A DNA stretch of 64,000 nt from Arthrobacter sp. efr-133-TYG-118 (GCF_030209755.1 NZ_JARVRH010000004.1:124001-188000); one strand, 5' to 3'. Shown: positions 10,601-18,350, numbered from the stretch's first letter. The notes: generated by a model from the letters alone, not told the origin. Translations and numbers: made by a program.

Positions 10601-11000
10601 CATTCCAGGCCAACTGCTTGCAACCGGCCACGGTGACCGAAGGAGCGCGTTCGACTGCCTGAAGCAGCTCGGCGAGTGCGTCCGGGGCCGGAGCGGCGTC
10701 GTCATGCAACAACCAGATCCATTCCACCGTGCCCTGCTCCTGCGAAGGAGCGGAACGGGCCAGGCCGGCCATGACGGCCGCACCGAAACCTACTTTGTGT
10801 TCGCCAGTGCTGGTGACATTGGCCTTGCCGAGAGCCCGCTGCAGCAACGCGGCGGACTTGTCGCGGGAGCCCGTATCAATGCCAATGGCGGCATCTGCCG
10901 GACGCGTCTGGTCCAGCAGAGCCGCCAGGGTTCTGGGGAGATAGTTACCGCCGTCATGCGAGACGACGACGGCGGTAACGTGTACTGCCTTGAGAATCAG
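7653..11000 (-). CDS. Large glycosyltransferase family 2 / polytopic membrane fusion protein, probable CTG start
   Basis: About 1115 residues. Residues 1-260 form a GT-A fold domain: TAVVVSHDGGNYLPRTL near the N-terminus, a DTGSRD motif, HDD at about 99-101 and GDDVDFCWR. A linker follows, then a long multi-helix membrane region (about 12-14 segments) and a C-terminal exoplasmic domain with a final anchor helix. It probably transfers a sugar from a nucleotide or polyprenyl donor to an envelope glycan. The first ATG/GTG/TTG in frame is a TTG at 10847, which would cut off the start of the GT fold. The frame stays open to 11027 without any of these three codons. CTG at 11000 overlaps the whiB stop as CTGA and has AGGAAG 8 nt upstream, so it is taken as start. 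Transcribed with whiB and DUF5719. Confidence 0.85.
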   Translation of the reverse strand: MILKAVHVTAVVVSHDGGNYLPRTLAALLDQTRPADAAIGIDTGSRDKSAALLQRALGKANVTSTGEHKVGFGAAVMAGLARSAPSQEQGTVEWIWLLHDDAAPAPDALAELLQAVERAPSVTVAGCKQLAWNAERRLIDAGLSTSRWAERLTLIEADELDQGQYDGRTDTFAVNSAGMLIRRDAWEQLGGFDPALPGVGDDVDFCWRNWLAGNRVVVVPAARMFHVEHRPHSLATPSAARKSQVHLRLTHASPWKVPLHALGALLGSMVRLVVSILVKEPGHGMSQLGATVAALGRPGAIWRSRRNAAQTRRVPRSMVKGLQTPRREVWAHRRSLVEAIADEFQETDSLSPEPSGDAGDDFVALATNERGWIGTGAVAAGFVALAASIVGLLGLLGAGGVAGGGLLPLSTAGDIWRSASTWWIGLGAGLPGHGDPFAYILWLVSLLGGGDSSTAIVWLLLLAMPLAGLGAWFAAGAMTTLRRYRFIAALIWAGAPALQVALNQGRAGALVAHVAMPLLVLALFRATGSALGRGATFDQQQNHHRIQPSGYAAAKPLTGKPGVNGTPSWTAAAAAGLALAVVTASAPSLLPPFAVLIVFCGISLGRRGRTIWWSLLPSAALFAPYVLSVLERPRTMLADPGLPLGFEAAPLWQQLLGQPLKFDVNGGLAGLALFGPSVIPWALALALLLGAPVLLLSIAALFVPGRRSRVTRFLWAGALLLLAWAWLAGHVATGVDGNLLVAPFTGPAVSAAGFAFLGAALIGADNLLQLKAKAEHGRPVQRAAVRIVSAVATLLLIAGPLASMGLWATQNVLASADTSASASGALGTPRLVQPSGQGTLPATAVDHGQGPEQTRTLVITAGENGGYTSSLMRGAGTTLDSLSTIAAGRSIVGSPGQERLVADDDATASIRNAVATIVAGTGVDPRPGLEQLGAGFVVLKSADTAAQLTANRIDSVPGLVAVGKTDSGWLWRVTPLNQAAAADAETAHRVRVVDAKGAVVALLPSSGTSAAGNIPAGGDGRLIVLAERADAGWSAWLDGRQLSPTTSGWAQAFTLPSTGGQIEIRYTTVWEPWLSILQAVVIGLTVLLAIPMPARRPKVGLMKEQNSLRKEYSSV

Positions 11001-11542
11001 ACCGCTCGCTTCCTCAGCCTGCGGCGTTCACGCTCGGAGAGCCCGCCCCAGATACCAAAACGTTCATCGTTGGCGAGTGCGTATTCAAGGCATTGCGAAC
11101 GGACATTGCACGCACCGCAAACCTTTTTGGCATCCCGTGTGGAGCCGCCCTTCTCGGGGAAGAACGCCTCCGGGTCCGTCTGGGCGCACAAGGCGTCCGT
11201 CTGCCAGCCGAGTTCGCCTTCGTCGTCGAAGTCCCCCTGGCCCGGAAGCCCGATCCACACCGGCTGGGCCGGGTTGTCGAGCGGACGGCGCAGCTCCATG
11301 GGAGGATCGTCGAGATCGTCTTCCGGATCTACGGGCGCGCCTCCGACAAGAGCCTCGTGGGCAGCCAGAAGAGCTGTTGCTTCGCCTTCCAGTGACTCCC
11401 GAGTGCTCTCGATATAGCGGTCCGCCGCCTGCGGATCTGCCGGGTCAACATACCAATCCCCCGGAACTTCGCGCGACCGGTACTTCACCGACGCATATTC
11501 CGCGACGACTGCATCTTCCTGGATACGCAACGCTTGCCCCAT
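10997..11542 (-). CDS. whiB2: WhiB family iron-sulfur regulator (WhiB2/WhmD-like)
   Basis: A 181-residue protein whose C-terminal 65 residues are a WhiB domain: Cys119, Cys142, Cys145 and Cys151 (CX22CX2CX5C) for a 4Fe-4S cluster, then GIWGGLSERERRRLRKR, the turn and basic tail that contact sigma factor and DNA. Synteny with DUF3499 and the zincin gene matches M. tuberculosis whiB2 (Rv3260c), which is linked to septation. The first 110 residues are an extra acidic region not found in most short WhiB proteins. ATG 11542 is chosen for its ideal AGGAGG 6 nt upstream; a further ATG 13 codons earlier lacks one. It overlaps the next gene by CTGA. Confidence 0.9.
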   Translation of the reverse strand: MGQALRIQEDAVVAEYASVKYRSREVPGDWYVDPADPQAADRYIESTRESLEGEATALLAAHEALVGGAPVDPEDDLDDPPMELRRPLDNPAQPVWIGLPGQGDFDDEGELGWQTDALCAQTDPEAFFPEKGGSTRDAKKVCGACNVRSQCLEYALANDERFGIWGGLSERERRRLRKRAV

Positions 11543-11631
11543 GGCGTCCCTCCTGATGTGTGCAGCTGCTGCCGTGCTCATTCGGTACTCGGTTGTGTAC
11601 CCGATACTCCCGCAGCGGCGTTCGATATCTA

Positions 11632-11661
11632 ATTACACGCGTGTAACTACCGTGCCGTCAA
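11632..11661 (-). promoter_or_regulatory. Probable whiB promoter with embedded palindrome
   Basis: On the minus strand, TTGACG (11656-11661) and TGTAAT (11632-11637) are separated by 18 bp. A perfect 14-bp palindrome, TTACACGCGTGTAA (11633-11646), covers the -10 box and part of the spacer, as a repressor site would. The start codon lies about 90 bp downstream. Confidence 0.55.
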
Positions 11662-11907
11662 GCCGCGCCGGGATAATAATCAACTTTCCGTACTAACTAC
11701 CGTCACGCCACGCCCGCGACTTTTTCGCCCCATCCGCGCGACCCCGGCGAAAAACGGAAGCTTCACATCACTTAAGATGTATTTTCATTGAATTTCAGGC
11801 AAATCACTTGACCCCTCGGGCGCCGCACAGTCGCCGCCCCTTGGCCCTATGTGTTGCAACTCACACCTCCCGGCGCCGGGCCGGGCTCCCCGTGGCAAGA
11901 TGTAGCC
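11662..11907. other. Remainder of the long gene-free region between whiB and the TIGR03089-like gene
   Basis: Together with the whiB leader (11543-11661) this is the only gap of more than 300 bp in the window. It is notably AT-rich for this genome between about 11675 and 11815. It must hold the promoter of the rightward gene. I see no RNA gene, no convincing open frame and no strong hairpin; a weak inverted repeat (ACATC/GATGT, 11765-11780) is present. Confidence 0.5.
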
Positions 11908-12606
11908 ATGAGCACCCCCGCAATGAACCTGATGGCAGCCCTGCGTTCCGGACACGCCACATCCCCACGCCTGACCTGGTACGGGCCGGACGCCGAACGG
12001 GTGGAGCTCTCAGGGCGGGTCCTGGACAATTGGGTGGCCAAGACCAGCAATCTGCTCCAGGACGAGTTCGACGCCGAACCGGGCATGAGCCTCCGCCTGG
12101 ACCTGCCGGCCCACTGGAAGTCCCTCGTGTGGGCGCTTGCCGGGTGGCAGCTGGGGATGGAGCTGGTGCTCGACGGCGGTAGCGCCGACCTGCTTGTCAC
12201 GGACACCCCCGACGTCGGTGCCGGAGCCGGCTTTGACGCCGTGGTCGCCGTGCCGCTCGCGGCACTCGCGATGCGCTGGCCCGGAGAGCTGCCGGTCGGC
12301 GTCGTGGACTACGCGGCTGAAGTCCGCTCCCACGGCGACGTGTTCATGGCGCACGCCGAACCGGACGCGGCAATGCCGGCCCTGCGCCGCCCTGAAACCG
12401 GACACTCGCACGGTGAATTGCTGGACGGCTTCGCCAAAGAACATAAGTCCGGCGTTCGCCTTTTGGTCCGTGCGGCCGACGGGTTGGAGTCAGCCCTCGC
12501 GGACGCACTGGGTGCGTGGAACAAAGATGGATCAGTAGTCCTGGTGCACCCGGACGTTGACGTCACCCAGCACCTGCTGGACAACGAGCGCGTCAGCGGC
12601 GCTTGA
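11908..12606 (+). CDS. TIGR03089 family protein
   Basis: A 232-residue protein matching the actinobacterial TIGR03089 family, which resembles the N-terminal part of AMP-binding (acyl-adenylate) enzymes but is too short to be a full ligase. Visible family-like features are RLTWYGPDAERVELSGRVL near the start, LDLPAHWKSLVWALAGWQLG in the middle and a short C-terminal lobe. No complete adenylation motif is seen, so no catalytic role is assigned. The ATG at 11908 is preferred over an upstream one at 11851 because family similarity begins there. Its end overlaps the convergent GtrA gene by 14 bp. Confidence 0.8.
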   Translation: MSTPAMNLMAALRSGHATSPRLTWYGPDAERVELSGRVLDNWVAKTSNLLQDEFDAEPGMSLRLDLPAHWKSLVWALAGWQLGMELVLDGGSADLLVTDTPDVGAGAGFDAVVAVPLAALAMRWPGELPVGVVDYAAEVRSHGDVFMAHAEPDAAMPALRRPETGHSHGELLDGFAKEHKSGVRLLVRAADGLESALADALGAWNKDGSVVLVHPDVDVTQHLLDNERVSGA

Positions 12607-13165
12607 CAGCGTCTTCGCCTTGATCGGAATCAGCCACGGCGCTAGCGGCATGGATGGCCTTGGCTTTGGCCCTGTGGTGGGCTTCGATGATCTCGTGGTC
12701 ATGCGAGAAGGCCGGCTCTTCGTCGAGCTCCTTGTTGAACACCAGGAAGCGGTAGGCGAAGAAGCGCACAACGGTGGCCACGAGGATGCCGACGACTCCG
12801 GCAGCGAACAGGATGTTCTTGTCCTGGATGTTCATGCCGTATTTGGCGATGGCGGTCAGGCCGGTGGAGATACCGATCCCAATGCCGTTGATGATGATGA
12901 ACATCACGAACTCGCGCGCCACGTTCGCCTGGCGGCGGTGGCGGAAGGTCCAGAAGCGGTTGGCGATCCAGGAGAACACCGTGGCCACGGTGGCGCCGAC
13001 AAAACGGGCCTTCGCCTCACTGTCCGACATCGGGCCGTGCATGAGATAGTAGGTCAAGCCGTTATCTATGACGAACGCAACACCGCCGACAGCGCCGAAC
13101 TTGGCTACTTCGCGCCAAAAGAGCGAGGCGAGCCCGCGGATGCGATCTGCAAGTGTGTTGATCAT
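12593..13165 (-). CDS. GtrA family membrane protein
   Basis: A 190-residue protein with four predicted transmembrane helices in the GtrA (PF04138) pattern: FGAVGGVAFVIDNGLTYYL, then FSWIANRFWTFRHRRQ, two further helices and FFAYRFLVFNKE. GtrA proteins help move lipid-linked sugars across the membrane. The acidic/basic cytoplasmic tail after helix four is about 40 residues. The ATG at 13165 has GGAGG just upstream. It sits divergently from purK, exactly as Rv3277 does in M. tuberculosis, and near the GT2 gene, consistent with envelope glycan work. Confidence 0.88.
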   Translation of the reverse strand: MINTLADRIRGLASLFWREVAKFGAVGGVAFVIDNGLTYYLMHGPMSDSEAKARFVGATVATVFSWIANRFWTFRHRRQANVAREFVMFIIINGIGIGISTGLTAIAKYGMNIQDKNILFAAGVVGILVATVVRFFAYRFLVFNKELDEEPAFSHDHEIIEAHHRAKAKAIHAASAVADSDQGEDAVKRR

Positions 13166-13300
13166 GACCCTCCATGGCCGTTGTTCTAGGGGGCCGATGG
13201 GCCGAAGCCTCCATTTTAGCTCCGATTTCTTGGAGCTTGCCCAATTATTCCGTGCCAACGGCCTCGAACCGGGTCCCAAGGACCCGGCGGCGAGCAGAAT

Positions 13301-13339
13301 CTGGGAACCAGCTGCTGGTTCGGTAGGCTGAACCTTGTG
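13301..13339 (+). promoter_or_regulatory. purK promoter with palindromic operator in the spacer (leaderless)
   Basis: TAGGCT (13324-13329) ends 7 nt before the GTG of purK, so the message is probably leaderless. Just upstream is a perfect 17-bp palindrome, GAACCAGC-T-GCTGGTTC (13306-13322), filling the space where RNA polymerase would sit between -35 and -10. Another hairpin (CCGGGTCC/GGACCCGG, 13269-13287) lies further upstream. Confidence 0.55.
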
Positions 13340-14524
13340 ACTTTTCCTGTAATTGGCGTGGTGGGCGGCGGCCAGCTCGCACGAATGATGGCCCCGGCCG
13401 CAACCGCTCTTGGCTTTGAACTCCGGGTCCTAGCCGAAGGTGAGGACGTTTCCGCGGTCCAGGCCGTGGCAACGGCCCCCATTGGCGACTACAAGGACCT
13501 CGCTGCGCTCCTTGAGTTCTCGGAGGGCTTGGACGTCATGACATTCGACCACGAGCATGTCCCCACCGAGCACCTGAGGGCGCTGATCGAGGCCGGAGTC
13601 AACGTCCAGCCCGGCCCCGATGCCCTGGTACACGCGCAGGACAAACTGGTGATGCGCGCCGCGATCGACCGCTTGGGGCTGCCCAATCCGGCATGGGCTG
13701 CCGTCCACGGCGTCGAAGACCTCGTGGCTTTCGGCGAGCAGACCGGCTGGCCGATCGTCTTGAAGACCCCCCGCGGGGGCTATGACGGCAAGGGCGTGCG
13801 CATCGTCCATTCCGCCGACGACGCCCGGAGCACCGCGGACTGGTTCGAAGCCATGAGCCCGCTATTGGCCGAAGAGAAGGTTGACTTCAGCCGCGAGCTT
13901 TCCGCGCTCGTTGCGAGGACCCCCGACGGCGAATCTCGCGCCTGGCCGGTTGTCCACACTGTCCAGGTGGACGGCGTCTGCGACGAAGTGATTGCACCGG
14001 CCCAGGACATTCCCGTGGAGGTCGCTGCGGCAGCCGAAGAAGCAGCGCTGCGAATCGCCAATGAACTCGGAGTCACGGGCGTCATGGCCGCGGAACTCTT
14101 CGAAACGCCCGGCGTCGGCGTCGGGTTCCTGGTCAACGAACTCGCCATGCGGCCGCACAACACCGGCCACTGGACGCAGGACGGCTCGGTCACCAGCCAG
14201 TTTGAACAACATTTGCGCGCAGTCCTCAACCTCCCGCTCGGTGCCACCGACGCCTTGGGCGCCGTGGTTGTCATGAAGAACTTCCTGGGCGGCGACAATG
14301 AGGATCTCTACAGCGCCTACCCCAAGGCCCTCGCCTACGAACCGGCTGCAAAGGTCCACTGCTACGGCAAGTCCGTGCGGGCCGGCCGCAAGATCGGGCA
14401 CGTGAACCTCGTCGGCAACTCGACGGCAGACGTCGACTCCATCCGACACCGCGCCACCGTCGTGGCCGACATCATCCGCAACGGCCGCATGCCGGCCGAG
14501 ACTACCTCCGGAGAGACCGCATGA
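13337..14524 (+). CDS. purK: 5-(carboxyamino)imidazole ribonucleotide synthase
   Basis: ATP-grasp enzyme that carboxylates aminoimidazole ribonucleotide to N5-CAIR in purine synthesis. The 395-residue protein is full length. The N-terminal [12 protein letters not shown] is the PurK signature, the ATP-grasp core ([13 protein letters not shown]) lies around residues 140-155, and the ATP/metal site near [15 protein letters not shown] at about 265-280. The start is GTG with no ribosome-binding site. The stop overlaps purE by ATGA. The order gtrA, purK, purE is conserved in Actinobacteria. Confidence 0.96.
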   Translation: MTFPVIGVVGGGQLARMMAPAATALGFELRVLAEGEDVSAVQAVATAPIGDYKDLAALLEFSEGLDVMTFDHEHVPTEHLRALIEAGVNVQPGPDALVHAQDKLVMRAAIDRLGLPNPAWAAVHGVEDLVAFGEQTGWPIVLKTPRGGYDGKGVRIVHSADDARSTADWFEAMSPLLAEEKVDFSRELSALVARTPDGESRAWPVVHTVQVDGVCDEVIAPAQDIPVEVAAAAEEAALRIANELGVTGVMAAELFETPGVGVGFLVNELAMRPHNTGHWTQDGSVTSQFEQHLRAVLNLPLGATDALGAVVVMKNFLGGDNEDLYSAYPKALAYEPAAKVHCYGKSVRAGRKIGHVNLVGNSTADVDSIRHRATVVADIIRNGRMPAETTSGETA

Positions 14525-15114
14525 GCGCAGAAAACATGGATGCCGAAAACGCGGGTACGGCGAACGCAACCCCGATCGTAGGACTCGTCATGGGCTCCGA
14601 CTCCGACTGGCCCGTCATGGAAGCTGCGGCGGACGCCCTGGCCGAATTCGGCATCCCCTTCGAAGCTGACGTCGTCTCCGCCCACCGCATGCCCACGGAA
14701 ATGATCCGCTACGGCCAGAACGCCCATGAGCGCGGCATCCGCGTCATCATCGCCGGAGCAGGCGGGGCCGCCCACTTGCCGGGCATGCTCGCCTCCGTCA
14801 CCCCGCTGCCCGTCATAGGCGTCCCGGTCCCGCTGAAGACCCTGGATGGCATGGATTCCTTGCTGTCCATCGTGCAGATGCCCGCCGGCGTTCCCGTGGC
14901 CACGGTTTCCATCGGCGGCGCGCGCAACGCCGGCCTCCTGGCCGTGCGCATTCTGGCGTCCGGAACCGACGAGCTGGCCGTCCGGCTTCGTGGCGAGCTG
15001 CTCGAATTCGCCCGGGAGCTGAACAACACCGCCACCGAAAAAGGGGCCAGGCTCCGCGACAAGGTCGCCGAAGTCTTCTCCACCGCGAACGTCTCCGCCC
15101 GCAGCAGCCGCTAA
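14521..15114 (+). CDS. purE: N5-carboxyaminoimidazole ribonucleotide mutase
   Basis: Converts N5-CAIR to CAIR, the step after PurK. The 197-residue protein begins with an extra 18 residues, then the diagnostic [17 protein letters not shown], followed by SAHRMP and [15 protein letters not shown], which form the active site. Family length is usually about 165, so both ends are slightly extended. Translation is coupled to purK through the ATGA overlap. Typical class I PurE. Confidence 0.96.
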   Translation: MSAENMDAENAGTANATPIVGLVMGSDSDWPVMEAAADALAEFGIPFEADVVSAHRMPTEMIRYGQNAHERGIRVIIAGAGGAAHLPGMLASVTPLPVIGVPVPLKTLDGMDSLLSIVQMPAGVPVATVSIGGARNAGLLAVRILASGTDELAVRLRGELLEFARELNNTATEKGARLRDKVAEVFSTANVSARSSR

Positions 15115-15171
15115 GAGGTCATCCCCGGCAATCCCGAATGAACCGTCCCGCAATGACAAGGATCCCCTGCC

Positions 15172-16422
15172 GTGTACCAGCTTGAGAATGTTCTCCGCCC
15201 CTACGCATGGGGATCGACGACGGCGATCGCAGCTCTGCTGGGAAGGCCCGCCTCGGGCGGTCCGGAGGCGGAGTTGTGGATCGGAGCGCACCCGGACTCG
15301 CCGTCCGTTGCCACTCGTCCGGACGGGTCTTCCGTCGCCTTGGACGCCCTGATCAGCGTGGATCCCGCACACTTCCTTGGTGAAACCAGCCTCGCCGAAT
15401 TCGGTCCCCGCTTGCCGTTCCTCACCAAGCTCCTTGCGGCGGACAAGCCGCTGTCCTTGCAGGTCCACCCCCGCCTGCAGCAGGCCAGGGTCGGGTTCGC
15501 GAAGGAAAATGCCGCAGGCATGGCGGCGGACGCACCCGAGCGCAACTACCGCGACGACAACCACAAGCCGGAGATGATCTTCGCGCTGACCCCGTTTCAC
15601 GCCCTCTGCGGTTTCCGTCCGGCCGCCGATTCGCAGCGCGTCTTCGAGCACCTCGCGAGCCTCCTGGACCTTGCCGCCGTCGACGTTCCTGACGTCATCA
15701 CGGGAGTCATCGCGGACCTCTCCGGGTCCGATGAGCCTTCGGCACTCAAGGCTGCGTTCACCCGGCTGATTACCGGTGGGGATGCCGTCTCCGCAGCGAC
15801 GGATCAGGTGGTTTCCATCCTGAAGTCGGGCGCGCCGATGGGTCAGCACGCCGCGGAACTCTCCACATTGGTGGACATCAACAGTGAGTTCCCGGGCGAT
15901 CCCGGTGTCCTGATTTCCTTGCTCTTGAATCTTGTTTTCCTGTCCCCGGGCGAATCGGTGTACCTTCCCGGCGGAAACGTCCACGCCTACTTGAAAGGCC
16001 TCGGCGTGGAGGTGATGGCGGCTTCGGACAACGTGCTCCGTGGCGGCCTCACCGCCAAGCACATCGATGTTCCCGAACTCCTGAAGACCATCGAATTCGC
16101 TTCCCTCGGCGTACCGCGCATCGAGCCGAGGACCTCCGGATTCGGCCAGGATCTGTATGTGCCGCCGTTCCGGGAATTCCAGCTCCAGCGCATCGAGTTG
16201 GCTCCCGGAGCGGAACCGGTGCCGATGGCTCAGGCCGGTCCCGCCGTCGTCGTCGTGGTTTCCGGTTCCGTCGTGCTCGACTCCCCCAAGAGCGAGCTCG
16301 CCGTGGAGCGCGGCGGGAGTGCGTTCATCCCGGCATCCGAAGAGCCCGTCATGGTGCACCCGGTTGCCGGTGCGACGGGAACCAGCGTCGCCTTTGCCGT
16401 CACAACAGGCCTCGGGAACTAA
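15172..16422 (+). CDS. manA: Mannose-6-phosphate isomerase, class I
   Basis: Zinc enzyme interconverting fructose-6-phosphate and mannose-6-phosphate, supplying GDP-mannose for envelope glycans. The 416-residue protein has YAWGSTTAIAALLG at the N-terminus, the metal-binding QVHP at about residues 98-101, HKPEM near 130, and the second cupin motif YLPGGNVHAYLKG near 265-277. The start is GTG with AAGGA upstream. It follows purE after 57 bp and precedes femAB by 3 bp, so the last two are co-transcribed. In M. tuberculosis manA lies near whiB2 and a phosphomannomutase; no phosphomannomutase is present in this window. Confidence 0.95.
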   Translation: MYQLENVLRPYAWGSTTAIAALLGRPASGGPEAELWIGAHPDSPSVATRPDGSSVALDALISVDPAHFLGETSLAEFGPRLPFLTKLLAADKPLSLQVHPRLQQARVGFAKENAAGMAADAPERNYRDDNHKPEMIFALTPFHALCGFRPAADSQRVFEHLASLLDLAAVDVPDVITGVIADLSGSDEPSALKAAFTRLITGGDAVSAATDQVVSILKSGAPMGQHAAELSTLVDINSEFPGDPGVLISLLLNLVFLSPGESVYLPGGNVHAYLKGLGVEVMAASDNVLRGGLTAKHIDVPELLKTIEFASLGVPRIEPRTSGFGQDLYVPPFREFQLQRIELAPGAEPVPMAQAGPAVVVVVSGSVVLDSPKSELAVERGGSAFIPASEEPVMVHPVAGATGTSVAFAVTTGLGN

Positions 16423-16425
16423 GCG

Positions 16426-17361
16426 GTGGAGTACTTCCTGCAGACGCCCGCCTGGGCGTCCTTCCAACGTTCCCTCGGCCGTACCGTGCACGAGGAGTCC
16501 GGCCCGGGGTGGCGTTTCCTCGCTGTCGAGGAAAAGAACCCTGGCGGCAAGGTCATCTACACCCCTTACGGACCCGTGGCCGATTCCCTGGAGGCCTTTG
16601 ACGAAGCCTTAGCCGCACTTGTGGAGATCGCGCGCCGCAGCCGGGCGGTGTTTGTCCGGATGGAACCCGTCACCGCCGGGTTCGAAGCCGCCGACGCCGG
16701 TTCGGTACTGCGGGAACGCGGCCTGCAGCCGGCGCCGTCCAACCAGCAGCCGGAATTGAGCTGGATTGTGGATTTGGACGGCGATTTCAAGGACGTCCTT
16801 GCGGGCATGAAACCCACCAACCGGAACCTGTACCGCAACATCCACAAAAAGGGTGTCACCTTCCGGTCCTCGCAGGATCCTGAAGAGATCTCGGTGCTTC
16901 TCGACTTCCTGCACATGACCGCCGCACGCAACGGTTTCAAACCCCAGAGCGACGACTATCTACGCTCGGTGGCCCGCTCCCTCATGCCAGCCGGTGCCGG
17001 TACCCTGTTCATCGCCGAACTCGAGGGCGAGCCCATTGCGGCCGCCCTGGCGTACGACTCAGCCGACACGCGCACCTACGCCCACGCCGCGCTGGATGAC
17101 ACGCACCGCAAGCTCAGCGCGGGCATTCCGTTGCTCGTGACGCTCATGGCGGATGCCAAGGACAAGGGACTCAAGCACGTCGACCTGTGGGGCGTGGCCC
17201 CCGAGGACGAGCCTGACCACAAGTGGGCCGGATTCACTGCCTTCAAGAAGTCCTTCGGGGGCCGCGAAATCGCCTACCCGGGCACGTGGGACCTTCCCGT
17301 CAACAAGTTCCGCTACGGCGCCTACCAAGTGGCCCGGAAGCTGCGCGAGAAGCTCCGCTGA
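16426..17361 (+). CDS. FemAB/FemX-like peptidoglycan bridge-forming aminoacyltransferase
   Basis: A 311-residue protein of the FemAB family (double GNAT fold), which adds amino acids from aminoacyl-tRNA to the lipid II stem peptide. Recognisable parts are the N-terminal FLQTPAWASFQRSLG, KPTNRNLYRNIHKKGV around residues 126-141, and the C-terminal DLWGVAPEDEPDHKWAGFTAFK with FGGREIAYPGTWDL. There is no coiled-coil arm of the staphylococcal type. The GTG start lies 3 bp after manA. A 61-bp palindrome begins 14 bp after its stop and may end transcription. Confidence 0.88.
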   Translation: MEYFLQTPAWASFQRSLGRTVHEESGPGWRFLAVEEKNPGGKVIYTPYGPVADSLEAFDEALAALVEIARRSRAVFVRMEPVTAGFEAADAGSVLRERGLQPAPSNQQPELSWIVDLDGDFKDVLAGMKPTNRNLYRNIHKKGVTFRSSQDPEEISVLLDFLHMTAARNGFKPQSDDYLRSVARSLMPAGAGTLFIAELEGEPIAAALAYDSADTRTYAHAALDDTHRKLSAGIPLLVTLMADAKDKGLKHVDLWGVAPEDEPDHKWAGFTAFKKSFGGREIAYPGTWDLPVNKFRYGAYQVARKLREKLR

Positions 17362-17374
17362 CCCTCTTTCTCCG

Positions 17375-17435
17375 CGCGAACTGGCAGCAGATGCCCTCAA
17401 AATCCGATTCTGCGGACATCTGCTGCCAACTCGCG
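17375..17435. repeat. 61-bp palindromic repeat, family A copy 1
   Basis: Long imperfect palindrome with 19-bp arms (17375-17393 and 17417-17435, two mismatches) around an inner CCCTCAAAATC core. A second copy, same length and same core sequence, lies at 18416-18476. This copy encodes the last 13 codons and the stop of the AbiEi/DUF559-like gene. Confidence 0.9.
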
Positions 17436-18350
17436 GCCAGCCCGTAGCGCCCGCCGAACTTTCTCCACCACTTCCGGCCGGGGCCCGAGCAAATCCTCAT
17501 GGTGGACCCGGACTTCGCGCCAACCCAGCCGTTCCGTTAGCGACTGGCGCCTGATGTCCCTCTGGTACTGCTCAGCTTCCCCATGATGCCGCCCATCGTA
17601 TTGGAGGGCGACCCGCTGCTCGACGTAAGCGGCATCGGGCCACACAGCGGGAGCGCCCCACTCGTTGAAGATGACGTGGTTCAGCGCGGGCTCACGCAAA
17701 CCTGCATGCAGCAATATGAGGCGCATTTGCGTTTCCTGCGGCGAATCCGCGCCGACCCGGACCAGGTCAAGGGCCAGCCGGGCCTTGCGGACCCCTCGCA
17801 TACCGGGATGGGCTGCCGCCATCGCCTTCAAATCGTCAATGGTTGCCAAGGCCTCGCGCGGCCTGGGATGGTTTTCGCCGTGCTCGACGACGATCGAGTC
17901 GCCCGCCGCGACAGTGTCGTCGATACTCATCAATTGGGCCAGGTCCAGCCACGTCCGGGCAGGCGAGGTGAGCCGGACGCCGTCGAGCATCATCACTTCA
18001 CCCGGTTTGAACGTGAGTTGGTGCCCTACAACATTCCGCCTCCGCGGTTTCCACCTCTCGCCCGGACGTGCCAGGTGGATCCGCCAGTCCTCTTCGAGGG
18101 CCTTGGACAAACTGATGCCATGGATCCGCGCCGCGGAGCCATGGCTAAGGCAGCACTCTGAATCAAGCTCGGTGTAACCCCGCAAGTGTTCCGCCACCGT
18201 CCCCGTGCTGTTCAGCGGGAGGCGCAGTCCCCGCGACAACGTGACAATGCCGTCGCGGCGCAATTGCTTCTGGCTCAATCCGAGGGTCTCAGCGGCCGAC
18301 GCCGGAAAGGAACCGTTTGGAAGCTGCGGGGGCATCGGAGTCCGGGACAT
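17397..18350 (-). CDS. AbiEi antitoxin-like / DUF559 (restriction-endonuclease-fold) protein
   Basis: A 317-residue protein. The first 90 residues resemble the winged-helix region of type IV AbiEi-like antitoxins (LGLSQKQLRRDGIVTLSRGL, then CCLSHGSAARIHGI). The last 100 resemble DUF559/Vsr-type PD-(D/E)XK folds: VWPDAAYVEQRVALQYDGRH, then QRDIRRQSLTERLGWREVRV. The usual acidic residue of the E-x-D pair is Gln in LQYDG, so cleavage activity is uncertain. No partner toxin gene lies beside it. ATG 18350 is used; a TTG two codons earlier is possible. Its 3' end lies inside one 61-bp palindrome and another lies 66 bp upstream, making it look like a cassette. Confidence 0.75.
   Translation of the reverse strand: MSRTPMPPQLPNGSFPASAAETLGLSQKQLRRDGIVTLSRGLRLPLNSTGTVAEHLRGYTELDSECCLSHGSAARIHGISLSKALEEDWRIHLARPGERWKPRRRNVVGHQLTFKPGEVMMLDGVRLTSPARTWLDLAQLMSIDDTVAAGDSIVVEHGENHPRPREALATIDDLKAMAAAHPGMRGVRKARLALDLVRVGADSPQETQMRLILLHAGLREPALNHVIFNEWGAPAVWPDAAYVEQRVALQYDGRHHGEAEQYQRDIRRQSLTERLGWREVRVHHEDLLGPRPEVVEKVRRALRAGRELAADVRRIGF

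Noticed and set aside
10845-10847. TTG at 10847 as the true start of the GT2 gene
   Set aside because: It would remove the first strand and nucleotide-binding turn of the GT-A fold, and no ribosome-binding site precedes it.
14362-16491. 709-codon open frame antisense to purE and manA
   Set aside because: The sense strand encodes two full-length, well-conserved enzymes. High-GC third positions routinely leave long open frames on the opposite strand. No domain is visible in it.
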